In this document: positions 53,716 through 64,000 of the stretch, piece after piece | Position numbering within the stretch: the stretch's first letter is position 1 | Layout: every line of letters starts with the position of its first letter | Source of the DNA: CBDBIG01 sp965205845 [NCBI: bacterium] | Lineage (GTDB): Bacteria; SAR324 | Reading direction: 5' to 3' | Assembly: GCA_965205845.1 (NCBI GenBank) | Contig: CBDBIG010000003.1 | Location: 496,001-560,000, forward strand | Length of the DNA: 64,000 nt | Notes under the pieces: generated by a model | Databases searched by the model: none | What the model saw: the letters and a program-made list of their open reading frames with translations, nothing else | Told to the model about the DNA's origin: nothing | Translations under genes and position numbers: made by a program

Positions 53716-55728
53716 TCAACGCGTGTTTGTGTTAAAAGGTGGGGCTGAATGGGGCATGGTTTTTTTCTGGGGTGTGGTGCGTGTGCGCTCACTCAAGCAC
53801 AGCCCGCCATGCTCATCAGGCGCGGCCAAAAACTGACTCCCATCGGTTTCTTCCGACAAGACATCCAAAATTTCTGGGCATTCGGTGGCACCAATAAACA
53901 GTGTGTGAATGTTGACCCCCAGACGGACGGCGGTCTTACGCTCCTCGCGCACCAGCCAGTCGCCTTGGGTGGGTTCGCCATCGGTTAAAAACAAGATATG
54001 CTTGCTCCCGCTGTGCCCTTTTTGGAGTTCTTGCAAGGCATCTTGCAAAGGGTGTTGATAATTGGTTACCCCCGAGCATTTCACATTGGCTGCACGGTCG
54101 ATAATGCGATCATAGTCTTTGGTAAAAAAGCGCCCTTCGGGGTTGTACTTATGGGAAACGTGGTTAAACTCCACATATCCAATGCGCATGCGTTTTTTGC
54201 GGATGGTTTCGACCATTTTGGTAATGACCGATGAGGTCCAGCGCGCGTAGCGCCCTTCCATCGACTGGCTGACATCGCGAATAATCACCACTTTCCCGCC
54301 CAGATGCTTTTTTTTGCGATGAAAAGCACGGGGTAAGGTGGGGTGGATGCGCTCCAACCAAATGGAGGTTTCTACAGGGTCGGAGTCCAAAAATTCATCA
54401 AAGGTGCGCATCCGGCGATGGGTGCGGGGGGCGCCCCCTGGGTGTTCTTCCATTTCGGTTGGGTTGCGCTCGAGCCGCCCGCGAATCGAGTCCATCAGCA
54501 GGTCCACGTTTTCAACATCTTGAGGATCAATGCGTTGCTCACTGGAACCATCGCCATCTTTTTGCTTGGCTTGGTGTTGGGCTGCGTGCTGTTGCTCGCT
54601 TTCGCGCCCTCCTGCCTCAAAGGTTTCGAGCATTTGTGAGACCATATCCTCTTCTTCACCCGCCCCGCTCTCTTCTTGCGCATTCTCCCCAGGGCTGTCC
54701 CCGTCGTCTTCTTCCCCTTGGGCACCTTCCATGGGTTGGCCCTCCTCGGGTTCAAGGTCTTGTTGCTGCTCTTCGAGTTCTTGGCAAACTTGTTCCAGCA
54801 TATTTTCAAGGTCTTGATAAACCTCTTCTGGCACACGAAACGTAAGGATAAGGGAGAGCACATCCAGGTCTGCGAGGGTGGCCTTGCGACGCCCGCGTAA
54901 CAGTGCCATGGCGCGAATCATGCGCGGCGTTTTGACCAGCATGGTCCGGTCGGTGAGCAGTGAATTGTGCTCGTTGCAGCCATAGCGCGTTTTGAGGCCG
55001 TGTAAAATCCGATGGTAGGCTTTAAGCACCTTGGTGGGCAGTTGCACGCGCTGGCATTGGGCACTGGCTTCGCGAAAAGCCTTGGCAGTTTTATCACCCA
55101 GGGGGCTTATGGTGGGAGCACCGCCTTGATAGCGCGCCATGACCTGATCGACGTTTTCCCAATGGCGCCTTTCGAGCATGCCTTTGGTTTTAATTTGCAG
55201 CACAAAGCGGTCTAAATTGGCGGGGTCAAGGGGTTCGTTACAGTAGGCATCGTTGGTAGGGTTGCTGGTGGCAACGGCACACATTAAGGGGATGGCTTTG
55301 TTGTTGTATTGGCGTTCATTCAAAACCCGCAGCAATACATTGAGGGCTTCTCCAGGGGCACGGGTAATGTCGTCTAGCACGGCTACCTCTGCGGTGAGCA
55401 AGCCCCCGGGCCGCAAATCCATCCGTATTTCTTCCCTTACCAAGGAACTATTTTCGGGATTGCCTTTGGGGTTGCGGCGAATGATCATATCCCCAATCAA
55501 CTCATTTACCCGTGTATCGCGGTGGAGCTGAATAAAATGCTTGTTGAGCTGCGCAGCTTTGGTGGTAATCTCGGTTAGCAGGGTTTTGGCACTGCCCGGT
55601 TCACCTTGTAAATACACGTGCTCGCGCGCAATTAAGCCAATCAGCAGGGCATCTTTGGCATCGTCTTGCCCCAACACAAGGGCGTCCAAATGGCTGCGGA
55701 GCTTCGCAATGGCGGTCTGAAGGGGCAT
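53716..55728 (-). CDS. MoxR-type AAA ATPase fused to a VWA domain
   Basis: A 670-residue protein in three parts. An N-terminal AAA+ domain (about 1-310) has Walker A LQGEPGSAKTLL, Walker B VAVLDDITRAPGEALN, sensor-1 VATSNPTND and an Arg-rich C-terminal part. A long acidic, Gln/Glu-rich linker (about 310-425) follows. The C-terminal VWA domain has the MIDAS DVSQSMEGR and LFLTDGEPTQGD. This is the architecture of the Mg/Co-chelatase D and MoxR/RavA-ViaA type of metal-insertion or chaperone systems, in one chain and with intact ATPase motifs. No cobalamin, chlorophyll or dehydrogenase gene lies nearby, so the client is unknown. Confidence 0.85.
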   Translation of the reverse strand: MPLQTAIAKLRSHLDALVLGQDDAKDALLIGLIAREHVYLQGEPGSAKTLLTEITTKAAQLNKHFIQLHRDTRVNELIGDMIIRRNPKGNPENSSLVREEIRMDLRPGGLLTAEVAVLDDITRAPGEALNVLLRVLNERQYNNKAIPLMCAVATSNPTNDAYCNEPLDPANLDRFVLQIKTKGMLERRHWENVDQVMARYQGGAPTISPLGDKTAKAFREASAQCQRVQLPTKVLKAYHRILHGLKTRYGCNEHNSLLTDRTMLVKTPRMIRAMALLRGRRKATLADLDVLSLILTFRVPEEVYQDLENMLEQVCQELEEQQQDLEPEEGQPMEGAQGEEDDGDSPGENAQEESGAGEEEDMVSQMLETFEAGGRESEQQHAAQHQAKQKDGDGSSEQRIDPQDVENVDLLMDSIRGRLERNPTEMEEHPGGAPRTHRRMRTFDEFLDSDPVETSIWLERIHPTLPRAFHRKKKHLGGKVVIIRDVSQSMEGRYARWTSSVITKMVETIRKKRMRIGYVEFNHVSHKYNPEGRFFTKDYDRIIDRAANVKCSGVTNYQHPLQDALQELQKGHSGSKHILFLTDGEPTQGDWLVREERKTAVRLGVNIHTLFIGATECPEILDVLSEETDGSQFLAAPDEHGGLCLSERTRTTPQKKTMPHSAPPFNTNTR

Positions 55729-55992
55729 GGTTGAACCCAGGGAAAAGGGGTTTAAACGGGTAAGGTAGAACTACAGGGTACCACGTAACGATAGTGTATC
55801 GCATCACATGCCTTAATGTGCACCGTGCATTTTTTACACAACACAGCCCAAGTAACCCCGGCTGTGGTAGGTTTTAGCTGCGAGCCCCACCTGGCTTGGC
55901 TGTATAAGCTGCAAGACACTATAGCCCCCTTTAGCATTTGCAAAAACGTCCAAGGGTTGGCTAAATGGCTTCAATTCCGAAGAGAGATTGGC

Positions 55993-57189
55993 ATGCAAAC
56001 AACCCTTAAAAACCGCAGCATTTTCTGCCGTGACAACCTTGAGGTTCTGCGAGGAATCGACAGCGAGAGCGTGGATTTAATCTACCTTGACCCTCCCTTT
56101 AACAAGAAAAAAACCTTTCATGCCCCCATTGGAAGCACGGCCGCAGGGGCAAGCTTTAAAGACATTTGGGAGATGGCCGACACCAAGGACGAATGGCATG
56201 GTCAGCTGGCCGAAGCACACCCCCAACTCTATCAATTTTTGGACGGGGTAAGTGCCCTAGGCGACAAAAGCAACAAGTATTATCTGATTTACCTGGCCGT
56301 GCGCTTGGCTGAAATGAAGCGCATTCTCAAAGCCACAGGCAGCCTTTACCTACATTGCGACCCCACCATGAGCCATTTTTTAAAACTGCTGCTCGACACC
56401 ATTTTTGGAGCAGACAATTTTAGAAACGAGATTGTGTGGGGATATCGAACGGGTGGGGTGAGCAAACATTATTTCCCCAGAAAGCACGACATTCTCTTGT
56501 GCTATGGAAAAATACCAAAAGGAACCTGCCATCACCCACCCCAAGAAAGGATTTTTTTGGATAAACCCTTTTTTTCTTCGAAGCAAGATGAAAAAGGGAG
56601 ATTTTACGCAGATGTGTATTTAAGGGATGTTTGGGATGACAGCGAGGTAAAACCCTTGATTAACCTTTCAAAAGAGCGGGTAGGCTACCCAACCCAAAAG
56701 CCCGTGGCCCTGCTTGAGCGGATTATTAAGGCCAGCAGCAATGCGGGGGATGTGGTGCTTGACCCTTTTTGCGGTTGTGCCACCACTTGCGTTGCGGCCG
56801 AAGGCCTCGGCAGGCAGTGGGTGGGAATTGATATCTCCGAGCGCGCTTTTGCACTGCAACGCTTAAAAACCACTGTCGAGCGCGCGGGCGAGCCGTGGCC
56901 CCAAAAGGTTTACTACCGAGAAGATATTCCCGAGCGCACCGACACCGTGAAATCACCCCTTAAAAAAGCCGAAATCAAGCACGTGCTCTACGGGCAACAA
57001 GAGGGCAAGTGCAAGGGCTGCAACACGCTTTTTGCTTACAGGCATTTTCATGTAGACCATATCGTTCCCAAAGCCAAAGGCGGCGCCGATGGCAAAGAAA
57101 ACCTGCAACTGTTATGCGGGAGCTGCAATATGATTAAAGGCGACAAAGATATGGCCTACTTAGGGGTAGGCCTGAAAGAAATAGGCTAA
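55993..57189 (+). CDS. DNA methyltransferase fused to an HNH endonuclease domain
   Basis: A 398-residue protein from the ATG at 55993 (GAAGAGAGATTGGC upstream); the frame is open to 55816 but that part is not conserved-looking. The methyltransferase domain (about 1-300) has catalytic motif IV DPPFN (33-37) before SAM motif I DPFCG, the beta-class order, so the product is N6-methyladenine or N4-methylcytosine. The C-terminal part (about 330-385) carries CKGCN, HFHVDHIVPKAKGGADGKEN and LLCGSCN, a HNH nuclease with its zinc Cys pairs. The single chain could both modify and cut. No separate restriction or specificity gene is present. Confidence 0.88.
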   Translation: MQTTLKNRSIFCRDNLEVLRGIDSESVDLIYLDPPFNKKKTFHAPIGSTAAGASFKDIWEMADTKDEWHGQLAEAHPQLYQFLDGVSALGDKSNKYYLIYLAVRLAEMKRILKATGSLYLHCDPTMSHFLKLLLDTIFGADNFRNEIVWGYRTGGVSKHYFPRKHDILLCYGKIPKGTCHHPPQERIFLDKPFFSSKQDEKGRFYADVYLRDVWDDSEVKPLINLSKERVGYPTQKPVALLERIIKASSNAGDVVLDPFCGCATTCVAAEGLGRQWVGIDISERAFALQRLKTTVERAGEPWPQKVYYREDIPERTDTVKSPLKKAEIKHVLYGQQEGKCKGCNTLFAYRHFHVDHIVPKAKGGADGKENLQLLCGSCNMIKGDKDMAYLGVGLKEIG

Positions 57190-57247
57190 TTTTGCTGTAA
57201 GGCTGGGTTCTTAATAAAGCATTCCTCCAAGGGCCTTTTCTCCCTTT

Positions 57248-58288
57248 TTAGGGATAACGAAAAACCTTCCCACGGTTGGGAAAATATGGCTGCAAAGCAA
57301 TGTTTTGGGCAAAATATTGGTAGTACTTTTGGCTTTGACGGACGGGCACCCTACGCATGCGCCAGCGCGATTGACCTGGGGGTAACCGTACCTGATATGC
57401 CCCAAAATCAACCACCATTTTTTGATGCAAAGGGTGTATATGCAATAACTGGGGGGTGAAACCTCGCTGTTCTTCTTTTTGGATTTCAATCGTTTGCCCA
57501 GCAAAGCGCAAGGCATACTCACGTACCGCATTCACGGGACTTTCAAGGGGTACCTGGCCTTGGTGCGCCGCGGCCACCTTGCGTAGTTCGCGAATGTTTC
57601 CTAGGTTTTCCAATGCATTTTGCTTAGGCAGGTTGCTTACACCAAGCAAGCGTGGGGTGCGAAAATTCACAAATCGCAGGTGCTCTTTCACGGTAAAGTC
57701 GCGCTGCCTATCGGGCAGGCGCACGATTTCAACCCCAAAAGATTGGAGGGTGTAGCCCACCATTTCCTCCATTTTGGGCGCATACAAAGTGTCTTCAACA
57801 AAAAATATCCCTTGGTCAAGGTCAATTTGAGCATCCAAAGTGCGCCCAATGTGAGGGGTGTTAAGGCGTGCAAGCACCCGCATTTGACTGGCTTTTCCAA
57901 TGTAATCTTGGGGGTCGCTAAAGCGGATGGCAATGTGCCCAATAATGAGTACCTGCCACCATTTTTCGAATTCCTTTTTGGCCAAGGCATACTGGGGGTC
58001 GGCCCTTACGGCTAAGCGTAATTGCGTATAGGCTTGGGCAAAAGCCTTTTGGGCAAGCTGGGTTTGATAGCGCTCAAAATGCTGACGTGCTGCTTTTTTG
58101 CTAACGCGCACAACGGCAGCAATAACCTCGTCGTCTCCTGAGTCTTCAGACAAGGCCACCTTGTAAGACGCAACGGCCTGTTCAAAGCGCCCTTGTTCTT
58201 CAAACGTCTGCCCTTCCACATACGCTTCTGAGCAGCCGAGCAAGCCAAACCCAATGGCCAACCACAACCCAATGTGTGTGCGCAACAT
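57248..58288 (-). CDS. Outer-membrane-type lipoprotein with TPR-like N-terminal region
   Basis: Protein of 346 residues with a lipoprotein signal: AIGFGLLGCSEAY, lipobox LLGC with Cys about residue 18. A helical TPR-like part follows (FEEQGRFEQAVASYKVALSE and AYTQLRLAVRADPQYALAKK). The remaining 220 residues are of mixed strand type and not recognised. The ATG at 58288 is set by TAAGGAGGACACACGT upstream, and a GTG at 58315 would overlap guaB. It begins 13 bases after the guaB stop, so it is co-transcribed with guaB. Lys at +3 or Asp at +2 is absent (Ser at +2), which in Gram-negatives favours outer-membrane sorting. Confidence 0.72.
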   Translation of the reverse strand: MLRTHIGLWLAIGFGLLGCSEAYVEGQTFEEQGRFEQAVASYKVALSEDSGDDEVIAAVVRVSKKAARQHFERYQTQLAQKAFAQAYTQLRLAVRADPQYALAKKEFEKWWQVLIIGHIAIRFSDPQDYIGKASQMRVLARLNTPHIGRTLDAQIDLDQGIFFVEDTLYAPKMEEMVGYTLQSFGVEIVRLPDRQRDFTVKEHLRFVNFRTPRLLGVSNLPKQNALENLGNIRELRKVAAAHQGQVPLESPVNAVREYALRFAGQTIEIQKEEQRGFTPQLLHIHPLHQKMVVDFGAYQVRLPPGQSRWRMRRVPVRQSQKYYQYFAQNIALQPYFPNRGKVFRYP

Positions 58289-58301
58289 ACGTGTGTCCTC
58301 C

Positions 58302-59846
<1,545 letters not shown>

Positions 59847-59913
59847 TCAAGCCAGCTTACACCCAAAAGGGGGCCTATTTCAAAGCCTTGTTTTTTTTGC
59901 CCTTGGGCCCACT

Positions 59914-60633
59914 TTAGGGCAAAGCTTGCAAAGCTTCGCGTGCCACGTTTGCCGTTTGCGTATCGCCAAGTTGTTCGAGCAAAGCCAAGGCTTTTTTGAA
60001 GTACTCCCCTGCCTTTGGGTACGCTTCCTCTGCTGCCGCCACACCCCCTAGGTTCAGCAGAGCTTGTGCTTGGCCTTTTTCATCGCCAAGTTGCTTGTAC
60101 AATGCCAAGGCTTTTTGGGAATGCTCCCTTGCCTTTGGGTACGCTTCCTCTGCTGCCGCCACACCCCCTAGGTACAGCAGAGCACGTGCCTCCCCCGCTG
60201 TGTCTTTTTTGAGGTGGTAGAGCAAGCGCGCTTCGGTATACAGGCTGCGGGCTTTGCTCAGATTTTTTGGGTCAAATCGTTTGTCACCAAGGGTGGCTTC
60301 CTTTTTTTTAAAATCGGCCTCGGCTTCGTCCAAGGTACGTTCAATGGCTTCGCTTGCCTCTAAAACCCCTTGCTCTGATTTGGCGTGCTTGCTTAAAAGC
60401 AGGTAGAGACCACCTCCAGCACTTGCCACCACCGCCCCTAGGCACAAGGCCTCCCAAAATTGGTTGCTGGCCACGTAGGACACAACAAGGGTCAACACAA
60501 AGCCGATAAACCCCAGCACCAAAAACTGCAGCGGGTTTTTGACAAGGCTTTCCATCCCGCCTAGAATCACTTCAGCGAGGGCCTGGCTGCTAAGGGGCTT
60601 TTGCTTATCCGTGGAGTCAGGGGGAGCTGCCAT
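59914..60633 (-). CDS. Membrane-anchored TPR protein with a recent internal duplication
   Basis: 239 residues: a Pro-rich start, two hydrophobic helices (about 36-57 FLVLGFIGFVLTLVVSYVAS and 63-79), then three TPR-like repeats. Two neighbouring repeats share almost identical cores, GGVAAAEEAYPKAREHSQKA and GGVAAAEEAYPKAGEYFKKA, and the matching DNA blocks (about 60013-60065 and 60133-60185) are nearly the same, 120 bp apart: a 40-codon duplication. TPRs bind other proteins; the partner is unknown. It lies upstream of guaB on the same strand, 124 bp away. Confidence 0.75.
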   Translation of the reverse strand: MAAPPDSTDKQKPLSSQALAEVILGGMESLVKNPLQFLVLGFIGFVLTLVVSYVASNQFWEALCLGAVVASAGGGLYLLLSKHAKSEQGVLEASEAIERTLDEAEADFKKKEATLGDKRFDPKNLSKARSLYTEARLLYHLKKDTAGEARALLYLGGVAAAEEAYPKAREHSQKALALYKQLGDEKGQAQALLNLGGVAAAEEAYPKAGEYFKKALALLEQLGDTQTANVAREALQALP

Positions 60634-60988
60634 GGCTGACTGGCTGCCTTGTGCCTTAGGGGTTGCGTTGGGGTGGGGCCAAGGGAAAGCCTAGCATGTT
60701 GACGCCAAACATCAAAGTCGAGGTCTCTCGGGTGGGGGTGCCAACCTTGTAGTGCCCCCGCCCATGGGGCTGTTTGAAGGCAGCAACAAAAGCGGATGGG
60801 ATGCCGTTTTGGTAGATTGGCAAAAAATATGCGCGGCACTTGGCAAGCGCAACCAGAATACGCCACAATAATGACTTATGGTAATTTTTTGAATCCTCAC
60901 AAACCCGCCTGCCCGCCGTGTCCCAAAAACATGGCGGTGAATGCGCGGCAACCCACAAAACACCAAAGCATAGGCAAAAAAAGGGCAT
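60634..60988. other. Divergent intergenic region TPR protein / mfd
   Basis: About 355 bp with no supported gene. It contains both divergent promoters; none was convincingly picked out. Confidence 0.4.
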
Positions 60989-63900
60989 ATGGAAGAGGGA
61001 GCGTTTTCACCTGAGTTACTGGCACCAAGTGCCTTGTGTGCCCATGTGCTAAAACACAGCCGCCCAAGCACAGCCGTGCAGATAAGCGGTGTAGAAGGGG
61101 GTGGCAGAGGGTGGTGGCTTGCAAATTTGGCGCGGCGCGTGAAGGGCGTGCTGTGGGTGGTGGCCCCCAACTTGCGCGAAGCCGAACGCTTGGCGCAAGC
61201 GATTGCATGGTTTGCACCCGATTTGAATCCGTGTGTGTTTCCACCCTGGGACAGCGCTCCTTACGACAGTTTTTCGCCCAGCAAAGAGGTGATGGGTGAG
61301 CGTTTGCGCGTTTTGGCTGCCCTGCGCGCGGGTACGTTGCGCGTGGGCGTATGCACCCCCCAAGCATGGATGCAAAGCAGCATTCCCCACAGCGTGCTCG
61401 ATGCGTGTTGCTTCGACCTGGCTGTGGGGCAATCTATGGCACGCGAAGCACTCCGCGAACGCTTGATTGAAGGCGGCTATACCCAGGTTGATTTGGTGGA
61501 AGCAGCGGGGGAATTTAGTGTGCGCGGTGATGTGATGGACGTGTTTTCACCACAAAATGCCCAGCCTTTGCGCATGAGTTTGTTTGATGACGAGGTAGAA
61601 AGCCTGACGTTGTTTGATCCCAACACCCAGACCTCCCTAACCACCTGCCAAAGGCAGCACATTATTCCTGCCTCCGAGTGCCCTCTTACTCCACAATCTG
61701 TGCAGACAGCCCTTGCCCAATTGCCCAGGTATAAGTCAAGCCTTTCCCCCGAGATTTACGCCCACATTGTGGATGCTTTGGAAACAAACAGTGTGCCAGT
61801 GGGGTATGAGCAGTGGATGAGTGTGTTTTACCCCCAGCTCAATTGGGTGCACGATTTGTTTTTGCCTTTACAAACCCTGGTGGTATTGAGCGACCCACAG
61901 CCCGTATACGAAGCCGCAGGGGCTTTTATGGCTGAAGTACGCACTGAGGTCAGTGCCGCCTTAGAGCAAGGCCACATGGCACCTAATCCTGACCAGCAAT
62001 TTTTGCCTTATAGCCAGTGGCACCAACAATTAAGCCGTTTCCCCCAGGTTGACCTCTGCCTTTCTGCCTTGGGTGAAACCGCCCTTGCCCAGGTGAGCGA
62101 AGAGGGTGTGCCGCTGCCAACCAAGGCATTTCGTATTTCGGCCAGCACCCAACTGCTCGATAACAGCAACCTCAATGCCCACGCCCAAGCGCACCACGCA
62201 CTTGAGACCAACCAGCATGGCACCACCCCCACCGTTGACCCCATCAATAATCCCTTGCAGCAGTTGCTTGCCCTGACCAATGCATGGCGCATAAACGGTG
62301 CCACGGTGGTGCTGGCTTTGCAAAATGCGACCTCGCGTGAACGCTTGCGCCAACTGTTGGAAGCCAAAGAACTGCCTTTTACACTGCTTGATACTGCCCA
62401 AGCCAACCAGCAAAACGAGTGGCAGGCACTGGAAAAAGGCCTCGAAGAAGGCCCAGAAGAAAAGCGGCCTCTTCTGGATAACCAACCCCCCTTTTTGCTC
62501 CTTGATAGTGCGCCTCCCCAAGGTTTTAGGCTGCTCAACAGCCATGGTGCGGTCCATGCCGCGTTGCTAACCGAGCATGATGTGTTTGGGACACGCCCAC
62601 GCCCACGCCACCCACGTTCACGCAAAAGCGGGAATTTTATTGCCTCACTGGCTGAATTAAAGGAAGGCGATCTGGTAGTGCATGTGGAATACGGCGTGGG
62701 GTGCTACAATGGCTTAAAAACCATCAGCCGTGGCAACGAAACCAGCGATTTTTTGGTGATTGGTTATGCCAATGATGAAAAGGTGTATGTGCCCGTACGC
62801 CGTTGTGATCAAATACAAAAGCATGTGGGCATTTATGAGGGCAGCCCAAAACTTAACCGCCTAGGAGATGGCTCGTGGAAAAAAACCAAGGCACGCGCCA
62901 CCAAGGTGGTCGAAGACATTGCCCAAGAACTGATTGCCGTACAAGCTGCACGCCGTGCCAACACACGCCCCAACTGCGTGCCGCCTGCAGAGATGATGGC
63001 AGATTTTGAAAGAGCCTTCCCCTTTGAGGAAACCGAGGATCAGCGCCAAGCCATTGAGGATATACTCGCCGATTTTGCCAACGACCATCCCGCCGATCGC
63101 CTTGTGTGTGGAGATGTGGGCTTTGGCAAGACAGAGGTGGCATTACGCGCCAGCTATGCCATGGTATTGGCTGGACAGCAAGTAATGCTCCTTGCACCCA
63201 CCACCATTTTGGTACAACAACATCTGGAGGTATTTCGCAGTCGCATGCAGCCCTTTGGGGTACAAGTAGAAGCCTTAAGCCGCCTTACCCATGCCACAGA
63301 GGCCAAGCGTATTTTGCTAGACTACGCCCAAGGCAAGGTGGATGTCTTGATTGGGACCCATAAGTTGTTCTCCAAAGACGTTGTCTCCAAGCAACTGGGT
63401 TTGCTGGTGATTGACGAAGAACAGCGCTTTGGGGTGAAGCATAAAGAGCACATTAAACAACGCAAAACTTCCGTGGATGTGCTCGCCATGTCGGCCACGC
63501 CCATTCCACGCACCTTGCAAATGGCATTGATGGGGGTGCGTGATTTTAGTATTATCAATACCCCACCCCTTGATCGCATCAGCATTCGTACACGTATTGG
63601 CCGCGATTCCGACCCACTGGTGCGCGAAGCTGTTGAGCGTGAGTTGCGCCGTGGGGGTCAAGTGTTTGTGGTGTACAACCGCGTTGAGAGCATTCATCAG
63701 CAATATGAACGCCTTACCCGCCTGCTTCCTGGGGTTAAAGTTGGCGTGGCCCATGGGCAAATGCAAGAACGCGAGCTCGAAAACGTGATGCTCGACTTTA
63801 TGGAAAATCAAATCGAGGTATTGCTGTGCACCACCATTATTGAATCGGGTTTGGATGCTCCCAATGCCAATACCATGATTGTACTCAATGCCGACCGCAT

Positions 63901-64000
63901 GGGGTTGGCCCAGCTGCACCAACTCCGTGGGCGGGTGGGCAGAAGCCATTTGCAGGCCTATGCCCATTTGTTGGTGCGCCCTGGCAAAACCTTGAGTACC
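60989..64000 (+). CDS. mfd: Transcription-repair coupling factor Mfd, truncated at the window edge
   Basis: SF2 DNA translocase that removes stalled RNA polymerase and recruits UvrA. The frame from ATG 60989 (AAAAAGGGCAT before it) is open for 1,004 codons to the last base, so the C terminus lies outside. Domains in order: UvrB-like damage module from the start (PWDSAPYDSFSPSKEV, FSVRGDVMDVFSP), the polymerase-interacting domain (SLAELKEGDLVVHVEYGVGC, VRRCDQIQKHVG), and the helicase core with Walker A GDVGFGKTEVA, motif Ia-II region VIDEEQRFGVKHK, motif III MSATPIPRTLQMAL and motif VI LHQLRGRVGRS. The region around 470-500 is unusually Glu/Pro-rich. Confidence 0.95.
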   Translation, partial: MEEGAFSPELLAPSALCAHVLKHSRPSTAVQISGVEGGGRGWWLANLARRVKGVLWVVAPNLREAERLAQAIAWFAPDLNPCVFPPWDSAPYDSFSPSKEVMGERLRVLAALRAGTLRVGVCTPQAWMQSSIPHSVLDACCFDLAVGQSMAREALRERLIEGGYTQVDLVEAAGEFSVRGDVMDVFSPQNAQPLRMSLFDDEVESLTLFDPNTQTSLTTCQRQHIIPASECPLTPQSVQTALAQLPRYKSSLSPEIYAHIVDALETNSVPVGYEQWMSVFYPQLNWVHDLFLPLQTLVVLSDPQPVYEAAGAFMAEVRTEVSAALEQGHMAPNPDQQFLPYSQWHQQLSRFPQVDLCLSALGETALAQVSEEGVPLPTKAFRISASTQLLDNSNLNAHAQAHHALETNQHGTTPTVDPINNPLQQLLALTNAWRINGATVVLALQNATSRERLRQLLEAKELPFTLLDTAQANQQNEWQALEKGLEEGPEEKRPLLDNQPPFLLLDSAPPQGFRLLNSHGAVHAALLTEHDVFGTRPRPRHPRSRKSGNFIASLAELKEGDLVVHVEYGVGCYNGLKTISRGNETSDFLVIGYANDEKVYVPVRRCDQIQKHVGIYEGSPKLNRLGDGSWKKTKARATKVVEDIAQELIAVQAARRANTRPNCVPPAEMMADFERAFPFEETEDQRQAIEDILADFANDHPADRLVCGDVGFGKTEVALRASYAMVLAGQQVMLLAPTTILVQQHLEVFRSRMQPFGVQVEALSRLTHATEAKRILLDYAQGKVDVLIGTHKLFSKDVVSKQLGLLVIDEEQRFGVKHKEHIKQRKTSVDVLAMSATPIPRTLQMALMGVRDFSIINTPPLDRISIRTRIGRDSDPLVREAVERELRRGGQVFVVYNRVESIHQQYERLTRLLPGVKVGVAHGQMQERELENVMLDFMENQIEVLLCTTIIESGLDAPNANTMIVLNADRMGLAQLHQLRGRVGRSHLQAYAHLLVRPGKTLST

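Noticed and set aside
60712-61367. Minus-strand frames at the mfd start
   Set aside because: Antisense shadows of the UvrB-like N-terminal part of Mfd.

Overview
The window reads as chromosome from a flagellated Gram-negative (diderm) proteobacterium. Supporting genes include fliM, an O-antigen ligase, a lipoprotein with a lipobox, a small beta-barrel-like exported protein ending in Phe, rppH, sixA, fabI, lepA, mfd, a double-YGGT protein and an Rsm22-type methyltransferase. Biosynthetic genes for branched-chain amino acids (ilvBN), aromatics (aroE), tryptophan (trpA), arginine (argE-like), SAM (metK), GMP (guaB), pterins (folB plus an SDR) and isoprenoids suggest a free-living or at least biosynthetically capable organism. 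I cannot fix the class from the sequence alone.

Layout. 0.5-9.6 kb: PhyH dioxygenase, a MoaD/ThiS-like protein ending in Gly-Gly, a 33-residue membrane peptide, rppH-sixA, an O-antigen ligase whose 5' end is duplicated, a polyprenyl synthase, an isoaspartyl peptidase and an aminotransferase with a 27-bp array between the last two. 10-18 kb: an SbcD/YhaO-like nuclease and a YhaN-like SMC-type ATPase separated by a 54-bp array; a higher-order array running into an unknown gene downstream of fliM; xth and fabI. 18-26.5 kb: a decayed Mu gpG-like phage gene, lepA, ilvBN, an LLM-family oxidoreductase and aroE. 27-36.4 kb: metK with a 76-bp array at its 3' end, a FecR-like protein with a 92-bp array at its 3' end, an exported protein, FKBP isomerase, a hydroxyacid dehydrogenase, SDR-folB, YggT, a lone Hpt protein and a class I aldolase. 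36.7-44.6 kb: Rsm22-like and DUF2851-like genes, an HpcH/HpaI aldolase, an ArgE-like deacetylase and a ThDP enzyme. 45-51.2 kb: two divergent acyl-CoA ligase/crotonase pairs around a perfect 18-bp palindrome, with a 169-bp array inside the left pair. 51.4-64 kb: trpA, tRNA-Trp, a degenerate stretch, a MoxR-VWA fusion, a DNA methyltransferase fused to an HNH nuclease, a lipoprotein downstream of guaB, a TPR protein, and mfd running off the right edge.

The most unusual property is a repeated style of tandem duplication. At least five of eight local arrays have captured the terminus of a neighbouring gene: the 5' ends of the O-antigen ligase and the left crotonase, and the 3' ends of the fliM-downstream gene, metK and fecR. 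The intact gene carries one terminal copy and the other copies extend into the intergenic space. Unit lengths differ (17, 27, 49/131, 54, 76, 92, 169 and about 330 bp) and the units are unrelated, so this looks like a genome-wide duplication process and not one repeat family.
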